Shown here: piece by piece, positions 47,301 to 59,300 of the stretch
Layout of the letters: every line of letters begins with the position of its first letter
Numbering within the stretch: position 1 is the first letter of the stretch
Assembly: GCF_048771995.1 (NCBI RefSeq)
Contig: NC_133063.1
Coordinates: 67,098,014 to 67,162,013, forward strand
Direction of reading: 5' to 3'
Origin: Taeniopygia guttata
Lineage: Eukaryota > Chordata > Aves > Passeriformes > Estrildidae
Length of the DNA stretch: 64,000 bases
Made by a program: the position numbers and the translations under genes
Notes under the pieces: model-generated
Databases searched by the model: none
Told to the model about the DNA's origin: nothing
Seen by the model: the letters and a program-made list of their open reading frames with translations, nothing else

Positions 47301-50300
47301 ACTGGTATATTACAGACATCTCTAAATGGAAGTCTATAAAAATATTTGCATATTTTAAGGTAAGTCTGTGGAAAACTACAGGAGGAAAAGAGAAGGGTGT
47401 GTCTGCATCACTCCAGAGCACTAAGCTCAGAAGAATGCACTCCCTTACACATTTTATACAGTAATTTTTTACACACGTAACACTGTCCTGTGTCCCTACC
47501 TATGGCTCCAAAATTCAAAACCCTCTGCAGCCTTAAAAGCATATGTTATTCTGGAAGCAGGCTGGAAGCTACGCCTTGATGCTTCATGATGATGGTAGAA
47601 TGGGGAGCAATGTTGATTGTTCTCCTCTAAGTGAGAGTCCCGAGAACATGAATTTTATTCCATTTCCATTCTACTAAAACTAATTGGCATCAGTAACACT
47701 CTGTTCAAGCTAACTTCAAACACTGTAAAGAGGTAGAAAAGGGTACCAAGAGTGTCTAGGCTGACAGGGCATTTTAACTCCTAGAGGACTTTCTAGCAGT
47801 TGCATCAAAGGAAAGTCAACTACTTAAAGCTGTGAGCAGTGTGAAGTGCTGATAGGTTTGAAATTGCTCCTGCCATTGATGTAGCAGGACTGAAATGCTC
47901 ACATAAGTAGCACATATGGTAGCATTTACTCACAGGAAGTCAAGCTATAGAGACCTTTTTTCCTAAAAAAGACCAAAACCCTGCCACCCAATCAATTAGA
48001 TTGAACAGGTAGTACATCACAAATACTATATCTGCCTGGGACATAACTGAACTTTTTTTTCTTTGATCAGCTTGCCAGGCTCAAAATTCTGGGTCTTGAA
48101 AGTTGCCTATGTGAGTTCACTAATGCAACTGTCCCTAAGCCTTCCCAGCTAACACTGAGTGTCCTGGGGGGGTGTTCCTGCTTTCACTCTGGCTTCATTA
48201 CAGATGGCTTGTGGGAGAAACCTGGGCAGGGAGACTAGCTTCACTACAGAGTAGTTGGGTTGTTCAGATAGGATACTAAACATGTTCTTGTTCAGAATAA
48301 GCTTACAATGTGGTGAAAAGCACTGTTTCCTTGAAATACCAAGTCAAGAAGGAGTCAATGCTGTAAGGATTTTATTTTTTTCCACTTAAAATTATACTCT
48401 GTTACTACATTGTCCAATAAATACCTACAACTATATTGCCTCCAGAAACATCAGAATCTACCCAATAAATGCATCATGTTTATTTTTCTTTTAACCTTTG
48501 CTTTGTAAGGTAGACTGATCTATAAGAAACAAGGTTAACAAAGCCTAAATTCCTTCAACTTGATGTTCTTTGCCCTCTTCATGTTAAAAAGATAATTTTG
48601 GGAATTAACAGTCCAGGATTTATGTTACAGCTGGGCAAGTATGTACATGCTGTACAGGCAGAGTGATTGAATTCTGCTCACGTTTGCTCCAGGGCTGTAC
48701 TACTCTGTCTAGTCTTACTATCCTCTGCTTGTTTCTGAAACTTGTAACATACTTTCCTACTACCTATGTCACACTTTGAAGTGCTACTGTAAAATGCAGG
48801 CTCAGAAGATGGCAGCTGCTAGTCTAATAATCTGCATAACACTAGAATTGAGAGAGAGTTCATCCTGGCTTACGGAGAGCTCCTCAGTTACTCAGGTTTG
48901 TTTTAAAATTATTTCCATTAGAAGTTAATTTTTATGTTAGAACAATCAGGATTTTTTTTAAAATACTGCCTTTCTGCTACTTTTTCTATATAATCCCCTT
49001 ATAAGAATGCATTGTTACACACACAGAGAAAATGGTTTTTAACCATTTCAAATTACTGTATTACAATTGTCTATTGTATTGGACAAAAGAAAGCAAACAT
49101 TGGATAATTCATAAAGGATTGTATTATTACACAGTTGGGATTGGTACTCACTGACTGTTTCAGTTTATGTAAATTGGCTGCATGTGATCTCTGTTTCAGA
49201 CCACAAAATATCTACACATCTGGCACTACACATTTTGCTATTTCTTCCTGTGAAATTTTTCAGGCTATGACACTAAAGAATACACTGAAAAGTATCTGAA
49301 AAAATACTGAAAAGAATTAATATTACCATTTTGCAGGTGGAAGTGACTGCATGTTTATCACTCCTCCATCAACTGGTACCACAACCTGGACATTAGACAG
49401 CATACTAGGCACATTCATAGACTCAGGATTGTATTTATAATCCACTCTCACATCAGTAGTGTTAGCATCACATTTCCAGTAAGTTGCAAGATTCAAGGGA
49501 GTGGACTGTATGCCATTTGAAGATACCTGTAAAAGAATAAACCATTGAAAACAACTTAATTAAAATATCCAGTTTTGGGCAGAATTAGGGGATGGTGGTA
49601 ATTAAGATAAATCTCAGTGCTGACAAAATATCAAGAGAACAATTGACCTCTGGGTCCTTAATCACAGAATTTTGAAGACTGCTGACTAAATGAATTCCTG
49701 TTATTTTAATTTTTAATTAAAATACTTGAAGAAAAGGTTTAAACTCCCTCTGGCCTATGAGGCTCCTTCCTGTTCTTTTATAACTTTTTGTAAGCTTTGT
49801 TTTTGTTGTATTCTGCCTTATGCAAGATGCACGCTTGCAGCAAAATTACTTCATCCTTAGCAGTTGTGTGCTGTGCCAATTCAGCTGCCCAACCAGCCAG
49901 CACCAGAGAACAACACCTGTCATTGTGGGACAGGCAGCCAGCAGAATAGTTCTTACCTCTTCAAAGCATTATTTTCCTGCTGCAGGAAGGCTGAATGCTG
50001 CTTCTGTAGCTGAGATCATTCTACTGTACTAATGCATCTCAACCACCTTCTCAATCTATCTGAGGAACCTCCTGTGTCCTGGTGCACACTCTTGCCTTTT
50101 TTTACCAGGCCAAAACCTTTTTTATCAGTCTTGACTTCCATGTGCCAATGCCTCATTTTTACAATAATACATAGTACTCATTTCAGCAAACCAAATGTTT
50201 TTTTCTGTGCCATCTTTCCCAAGAAACTCATGTGCCTAACATGCTTTTTTGCAGGGTCAGTATGCAGGATTTTAAACCACACTAGGCACATGTGGAAACT

Positions 50301-53300
50301 ACAGATATGAACAGCTGGGCTGACAGGTAATTTTCAGGGTTTTTTTTGTTGTGCAGACAATTGTCTCACATGTTCAGACATTTCAACGCAGGCCTAGAAA
50401 ATCTGTGATCTCCCTTGAGGTGAGTATGTCTTGAATATTCATGAAGGCTTTTTATTAACAGCCAGAACATCATTTCACTGATACACTGAATGGCTGAAGT
50501 TGACAGACACCTCCTGGAGGCTGTCTGGTCCAAACCTCCAGCTGGCTGTGTAAGCTCCAGACAACTTATGAACATTTCCAAGAATGTTCCTCCATCTTGG
50601 AAATGCTCCACTACCCATCGAGGCAACCTGTGTCCAGTGCTCAGCCACTGTCACAAGAAAAATAGTGGTTCTGGCTGTTCAGAGGGAATCTCCTGTGATT
50701 CAGCATGTGTCCATTCTGATTCTGATTCTCTGCCTCTGTTTCTGTCACTGGGCACCAGTGAAAACATCTTGTCTCTGTCCTCTCTATGGCCTCTCTCAGG
50801 TATTTATACATATTGATGAGATCTCCCTGAATTTTCCTTTTTTCAGGCTTAGGAATCCCAATACTCTTAGGCTTCCTTCATGGGACAGATACTCCAGTCC
50901 CACCATTGTCTTTGTGGCCCTTTGCTGAATGCTATCCACTCTCACTAGCAATGAACAACCTAGAACTGAACACAGCACCCCAGGTGGGGTGTTACCAGTG
51001 TTGAGGGGAAGGACCCCCTCACTTCACTTACTAGCAATGCCTTGCCTAATGCAGCTCAGGAGACCATTCAGGAGACCAACTGCTGCCTTTGCAGCACGAG
51101 CAGTGAGTTGTCTGGGACATAGTAACCCACAGGACCCTCAGGTCCTTTTCTGCCAAGATCATTTCTAGTTGTTTTCCCCACATGTGCTTCCTGTTGAACT
51201 TCATGAGGTTCCACTCAGCCCATTTCTGCAGCCTGTTGAGCCCCCTTAGGAGGGCAAAATAATCCTCTGGCTTATCCCGAGGGCCATCCCCATTTCGTAT
51301 CATCAGTCAAGGATATCAGCTTGCCAAGGATACATACACACTGTCCCATCATTCAGATCATTAATGAAGCTACTAAACTGTATGTCCCCTGGGGGTCAGT
51401 ATGTCCCCAGGGGGTCAGTTCACCTCAGTGTCTGCTCATCCAGCCTGCTCTTCACCAGCTTCTCTATACGGATTCTGTGCTAGATGGCATAGAAAGGCAT
51501 CCTGAAGTCTGAGCAGACAATTATCTACTACTTTGCCCTCATCCACAGGGGCAGTCATGTCACCACAGAAGTTTGTCAGCTTGGTCAAACCTGACTTACA
51601 CTCAGTAAATCCATTCTGACTACTGTTCTATTTCTCATTGTGAGAAATCAGAATGTCATACGTTCTCAGATAGAATCACAGAATGGTTTGGGTTGGGAGG
51701 AGCCTTGAAGATCATATAGTTCTAACCCACCCTCATCATGGGCACAGACAACTTTCACTACACAAGGCTGCTCATAGCCCTACCCAGTCTGGCCTTGAAC
51801 ACTGCCAGGGATAGATGGGGCATACAAAACTTATCTGGGCAACTTGTGCTAGTGACTCATCACCCTCTGAGTAAAGAATTTTTTCATAATATCTAATCTA
51901 AACCTACTCTTTTTCAACTGCATGTCAGAACCATGCATTAAAACTCATCAGTGACAGCATCCAAAACATAGGCAATTGCAAAATCAAAGACAGTACAAGT
52001 ACAAATGACAAGAAGTTCCCATCAAATCTCTTAAAGGAGTATTTGACTTTGCTGACAAATATCAAAAAAAGCAGTGTTTGAAGCTTGCTTGTAGGATTGA
52101 CCTGAAGCATTAGCAAGCTGAAACAAGCTCTGTATCTTAGGGAACGACATGAAGGATAGCAGGCATGTGCTAAGCCTGAGCAGAGTCTATGCATTGTAAG
52201 TAGAGACATACCCAGAATTGGTCTAGATGACAGATGACAGTTCACCTCTCTGCTGGCAGACGAAGAATAATTATTTTAATTTCTGAGTATATATAATATC
52301 TGCTGGAATTCCTGAAAAATTACAAAAGGATAAAAGTGTTTACCTGATACTTTAAAACATCCACGTTGTAATAGGATGCAGATGGATTCTGCTCTGATAA
52401 TTTCTTGAGGTAGACAGTTATAGCTTGCATGTTCATCCAAAAGTCTTTTGTACTGGAGTCACTTTGTGACTGATCACTACAAAGAAAGATCATTAATTAG
52501 AGGTGAAATATTACACCAGTCATTCAAGAATATAATATATCTTAACCTTTTTTTTGCAAAATATGCTTTTTCAGTATAATTCACTTTGTCTGACACATTT
52601 CTGTTAACACTTCAGTTATAAACTGTCATGTCAAACAGTGATTAAAATTAATTTTGTATGAATTATTCATTACATTAAGTATGAACTAACAAAATGAAAT
52701 GAAATATAAAAGAATACATGCATATGGTTTTATTTATTATTTCAGTAATTGAAAAAATACAGCATTCAAAAACATTTAACTTAGTGTTCAAACAATTGCT
52801 CCAATAAATGAAATAGGAACTACTCAACTTAAATGGAATTCTGCTAAAAAATTCCAGCTTCTCTATTTTTTAAAGAAACAATTATTTCCAAGTGCAATTT
52901 CAACAATTATCCTATTCAATCAGCAACCTTTTTTTCCTACAAATTCTTCCGAGCATGCTGGTACACATCTGAGAGATAGTTATGTAAATAATCTGATCTG
53001 TGTAATGATTTGGCTTTAAAATATACTAGTAAATGGCAAATGAGAGTACATGAATCTCCTACTACTTGATTTCCATTTAAGCTTACTATTTCATAATTTA
53101 GTTTTCCCGTTATTATTACTACGGTGTAAAGAAATTATAAAATGCATACGAAAACACAGACACATTTACAAATTATTTTTTATGACTCCTGTTATACTCA
53201 GCACAAGTTTTAAGTCCAGTAATCATTGAGATTTTTAATAGTGGTAGTGGAGAGAACTAAGTCGAACAAGATTAATTCAGAAAATTAAATTATATGTAAT

Positions 53301-56300
53301 TCAATCAACCAGACTGCAAAGAATTCTGACACACAACACTATTTAGAATTGTTGATATAAAACAATTCTACAAATTATGTAGTTTACAATTATGTTAAAA
53401 AAATACAAAACCTGTATACAAGTTGTGTATTTGGAAGAATCTGCTCTAGTTTGCTTGTGTTTTTCACCCTGAAGCAGAGCACAGCAGGAGATGGGTTGCT
53501 TGTGAAGACTTTAATAATTCCACTTGGGAATGATATTGTCATATCACCAGTAATCTTCACAATACATCTAGAAGAGAATAAAAAATCAGTTTCATTGCAA
53601 CTCATTAACTACCTAATTCTAATAATAATTTTAAAGCAATCACTGTAATTTCACAATCTTATGAACTGAATTTAAAACAGAAAATCAGTCTCAAATGAGG
53701 GCAATGTGACTATGCACTGCCACTTTCAGCTTGGAATTAAGATGAAATAAGAAATAAAAAAATGTAACTGCTTAAGCATACAGTAGTCTTGGATATTTTT
53801 CATGCTTTGAAAACATGGCAATGGCTCTGCCTACGCAAGGTCTAAGTAGCATAGCAATGGATTGGATGTCACAGGGAACTAAGTGCTTTCAGCTGCACAA
53901 AATTACATGTAACACCTACCTGACAATGATAAAAATCCTTGTCATTCTCAGTGCTGTCACTGAACACATTTGTGTAAAGCAGGTGTATGTGAACTCCTGG
54001 CAGGATGCAGGCCATTATAGCGCAGTAAGCCACTGTTGTCATTTATACCCAGGGACAAAAACCCCTTTGAATTCCCCTTCTAAAGCATACTCATTCCCCT
54101 CCCCCAGTATGAAAAGTAGACACATTGTCTTTTCTTATTGTAACTCAACACAATTCACTATTTAACTAACTTTGTGGGATCTGCTCCTTTAAAGTAGGCG
54201 TTAACAGATTCAGTAAGAGCTACTGCAACAGGCAAGGTGTCCTGGTTTCCAAGGCTGACAGGGCTGGGACCACGTGAAACACCTAGAATACATACAGTAT
54301 AAATTTAATTTTCAAAAAGCTTAGTAGATTTCAGAATGGTTGACTACATCTGTAATTTTCACAAGAGTTCACACCAACATCACAGTCTCATCTGAGGTAT
54401 TACTTTTAACGTGTGTAGAAATACGTAAACATAGTACAGCACCAAAATGCTGCTCAGCAGCATAAGAATATAGGTATGACTATTGGTATGACATTATGTA
54501 AACAGACACAAGGAAATATATGACACAGAGGAACACTGCAGTAAAATGGCTATTGGTGGGGGTGAAGTCAACAGACCCAAAGCAAATTGACTAGAATGTT
54601 TTAAAAAAAATCCCTACTGTATGCTTTTTTTGTATGGAAAAATGCATGATAAAATGGTCACAGAACTACAAAGAACTCACTTAAGTAAAAATGAACTTTA
54701 ATGTAAATTCATCAATATTACCCCACATAAGTGAACTATTTAACATTCTTTTAACTTTGTCAGCCAACAAACACTGCAATTCCCAAGCAGAAATTGCTGG
54801 AGAAGTCTTCACTTGTTGCTTGTGCCAACACAATACAATTCCAATACAGAGCTGTATCAACCCAGACTTCATGCTGAGGCTTTTTGAAATGTGCATATAC
54901 TGTTGATGAAACAGATTGTCATGGGATTTCATTTTTCACAAATTTTCTACATGTATATGGAATATGAAAGACAATACAGGAAGTTTCTTCTGTTTTTTAT
55001 TTAGTGCAGCAGTGTAGTAGATAGCATCTTATGTTTTTTGTACCATGAAGAAATGGATAGCATTACCTATCACAAAGGTGGTACAGTCTTTATCTTTTCA
55101 TAAGCAAATTGAAAAATTTCTCTTTCATACCACAAAGCAGAAACAAAATACTTCTGTATAATATTATTGCCCCAGGCAAATTAAATCTATTTCCTCTAGG
55201 TGGCTGTCCTTTCTGAGCTCTTTCAGAAGTAAAAAGGAAGCTGGGACCTTGCTCTTCACAGAGCACCTAATATTAGACCTTAAATTAAGGGATAAATGAC
55301 AGAAAGATAGCAAAAGATAGGAGCTGATCTGATTCTGCTACCTCATACCTCTCTCTTCATCACAATTTCTCACATAAGGTAGTAAAATGTTCAGAATGTT
55401 TCTCAGTACCATGAAAACATTTGTGCAACACTTAGGCCTCCTTAGATCCAAAAGTTCTAGTCAAAAGTGTTGAAAACAAAAAATTCTTAAATTAACTAAT
55501 TATTATGATTCTGGCTAAAAACTGCTGATTTATTCATTTTTTTCAGTATGGACAGTAGGTCGTTTTTCTTTATTCTTTCAGGCAATACATGGATCATGAT
55601 TCCAAAGTTTTTTTTTCTCTCCCTGAAAACTGCCAATAAGACCTGTGATTCTCAATAGTCTCAGGAATCCAGAAATCATTGTATCAAGAGGTGATAAGAT
55701 TTTAAGACAGTTTTCATTGGGTAAACAGCTATCATGAAAATAAAATTTATTTTTAAAATTACTGTATTTATTATGTCTGTCTTCTAAGATCTGTATGATA
55801 TATAAATACAGAAACATTATTACCTACTTGTGTTAGGACAATTAAGATTATCAAGGTAAAAATATATTCCCTTTACTTGAAAGAAAGTAGTAATGACAAA
55901 CTGAAGAACCAAGGCCAAGTTTCAGCTTGTTTATGGAGCAGAGAAGTGGATAGACAGAAGATAACATTATATAAAAGTGGTTACATCAAGTTTTGGCGAT
56001 TTCAGCAACATACAACTTGTTATGTACTTGAGATGTCAGGCAACTTGTATGTGCCAGATACCAGAAATATCTGGAGAAACTTGTTTCAAAAATACAATTT
56101 TATTAGATGTAGTATATTAGGATGATTAGTTAAGACATAAATGTGCTTTGAATACAACACCTGGCAGTGTCTTAACAAAGCTTTTCAATTGTAGGAAGAT
56201 TTTGACTCAAAAGATCATTGTCTATTACATTTAAATGAAACAAAACATTGCAAGAAAACAAAGTATTTCAAGCAAAAATAGATGCTAAAAATTAATATTT

Positions 56301-59300
56301 AAAAATATTTTGCAAATTAAATTAAGGGAAAAGCATAAGAGAAGCACTCTATTATGCATGCTTTATAGTTCACTTGGAAGAAGATAATCAGAGTCAATTC
56401 TCCATTATTCAGAACAAATAGGGTAAGGGGAATAATAGATTATGCAAAAGTCAAAAGAACACAGAATATATTGCAAACTATATCCTCATGCCCCCAAGTA
56501 TTTAATTTTTTTGCACTGCCCTTCCCATTTTCCCAGGACTATTTAATTCATACAGTCAGTGCAGATGGAATTGGCCTTATTTATTTTTCCTAGGCCAGAA
56601 TAATAACCACATCAAACCTCACTGTCAGCACACACCTCCTTACCTCTGCCTCACCTCATGATTACACTCTGCCACTGTTTCCAACATCACACATACATAT
56701 GTCCCCAGAGCTGGGGATATTGATGCTCTTGCCACCAATTTTTGGCTCCTCAACACCAGAGCTGAGACCTGAGGATGTGAGCCTGGATAGACTCTGGCAA
56801 CCAAAATATTAGTTGTGTTTCTGTGATGCTTCTCAGCATTTGTGCAATTGGTGGACACTGAACTGTAAGAGCTAAGGCTGGGCAGAGCTTAGAGGCTTTG
56901 CTTCTGCACAGGGAGGAAACGACTCCACTGCAGAACTTTCACTAGGTGCTGTACAGATGCTCTTCAGAGCTGCTGAGTCTAAGTGAAGAATCCTTGGCAT
57001 CAATAACATTTGCAGATAACCGAATGATAACTTGACAACTTTATTTAACTTGTGACTAAAGGTGTAATGTGTTCAGGAATTAAATAATTCAATACTGCTA
57101 AATAAACATGTTTAAATGTCTTAAGCCCTGCCTTTCCCAAACTAACAAAAAATCACAACTAACTAAAAAAGCCCCAGTGTCTCTTTTTGATTTATGATAA
57201 TCAAATATCAAAACTGAAGGGCCTTCCTTTAAAAACAAGAGAAAATTTTCTGAAATTAGTGGCAACACATGAAGACTAATTTCCTTTTAATCTTATCTTT
57301 CTTGTTTAATTGTTTATTTTGCTTTTACTGCTTAACTTATATTCTTAACTAACTTGAAGAAAAAGAAGCATTAGAACATAAAAGAACTCAGTTCTGTGAA
57401 CATTTGTACTCATCCAAATTTTTCAGTATCCCTAAGTATTTCTGCACCTATACAATAACATCTTCTGAACAAATATATGATAACGTGTCATACTTGATAC
57501 CAAATAAGAATTTATGGAACGTTAATTGTGAATAATATTTCCCTAAAGAACATGCCATAACTAAATTTACGGTCTAATCTAACTTAATCTGCTTTCCTGA
57601 GTATCAGTGTCACTTAGAAGCAGACACTGCAAAGAATGCTTGAAGTACCTGGACTCATATATGAAACACCTAACTCCAACAAATGTTTCTCACAGCATGT
57701 GCAGCCTAGTGGATGAGTTGTCCTATTTCTCCAGTAAGATAAAATGGTTAATTAAACTTACCAACTGTAGGTGTGTTTGCTGCACTGAGGGAAGCAGAAG
57801 AGGATATAGAAGAAATGCTCTCTGCACGTGCCAAAGGGGCTGCTGGAGGTGGACTTGAGTTAGAGGTCAACGGAGGGCTGAATGGCCTAGGCTGAACAAA
57901 AGAGATCACAGGAATATAACACAAAGTGGTTTTAAAGATATGAAAAAATATTGTAAATAGAAAAGTTCTTTTTTCATGCCCCAATCAATTTAATAATGTT
58001 TCTCAACATAGTTTCCTTCATGTTTTATCTACCCTAGTTTTTAGTGTAAAATAGAGAACCTGCATTATCCACTGGAGTAAATCCCATTATTTCATAGATT
58101 ATAGATTTTTTTGACAGAGTAGTCAAGTCTAATATATTTGATTATGCAACAGCCTGTCAATAACACTAACAGAACACAGTATCAGAAACTAAGACTACAG
58201 ACCTGTGTGTTTGGCAAACATAGATTTAGAGAGCTAAAGCAGAGCTAGTAATGAATTGGAAGTGAGAGCAGCACAGGGCAATTAAAATAGCTGTGACTGG
58301 AGTACAGGAGCAAGAGAGGAACAGGCTGTAGGACCAGAGTTTTTTCAGCCCAGAGAACAGAAGCCTAAGAAGAGATTTATTAGCAGGCTCCTACTAGGTA
58401 AAAAGGGACACACAAAGAAGTCAAAGTCAGTTTCTTCTTAGAGACGCCAGAGCTGCAGTGAAGAAATGGCAACCAGACTTTGGGAAAAAGTCCTTCTTGC
58501 AACTTTTTGGTAAAATCCTGAGACAGGCTGCCAGATTGGCAGACTGCAAAATCTCCCACTGTGGAAATTTTCAAAACTTAGCATGTTCCTGAACAACCTG
58601 ATACAGTTTTGAAGTCAGCTCTTTTTTGAGCAGGTTGGCCTAGAGAACTTAAAAGTCTCTTCCACTCTATATCTCTAGATGTTTTTAGGATACACTTTAC
58701 TGTTAAGGTATTTAACTAGTGATCATGCTATCTGAAAGGTACTGAAACCCCCAAAGCATCATTTTGCAGAACCCCAGAAGATAAGGGGCTAACGTGTATA
58801 TCTGAAACACTGATAGCTGCATGAGTATTGAACCAGCCGAGGATTGTTGATAATAACAGACAAATGATAATGTTAATAATGACCAAGGGATGTTGATACT
58901 GATCAAGTACTGTTAGTAATAACCAAGGCTTGCTGCTACTAATAGACAAGGCCTGCTGGTGGTATCCACAGATCATTGTTAATAACCAAGGACTGTTTGT
59001 ACTAACAAACGAGGTCTGCTGGTAATAACCAAGGATTGTTGGTAATAACAAAGTGAAAAAGAACAAGATGTGGCTAGAGAAGGCGCTATGCAGTGGTAGG
59101 CAGCACTTTTCCATGACATCCAGGAGCTCTGGCTCATGCAGATAAGCACAAGCACAGGAACAGCTCAAGGGCAGGAATGAAGCAGAGAAGTGGGCATGGA
59201 CTGTATGGGGGGTAACAAGACCATGCAGGACCCCCAAAACCGTCTGATTAAATTCCAGAAAGGTCTGAAAGAATGAACTGTGCATGATGACTAATTTGCA

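Noticed and set aside
58728-59285. 185-codon open frame on the minus strand
   Set aside because: Lies across the degenerate repeats of the probable LTR. No homology to a known protein.
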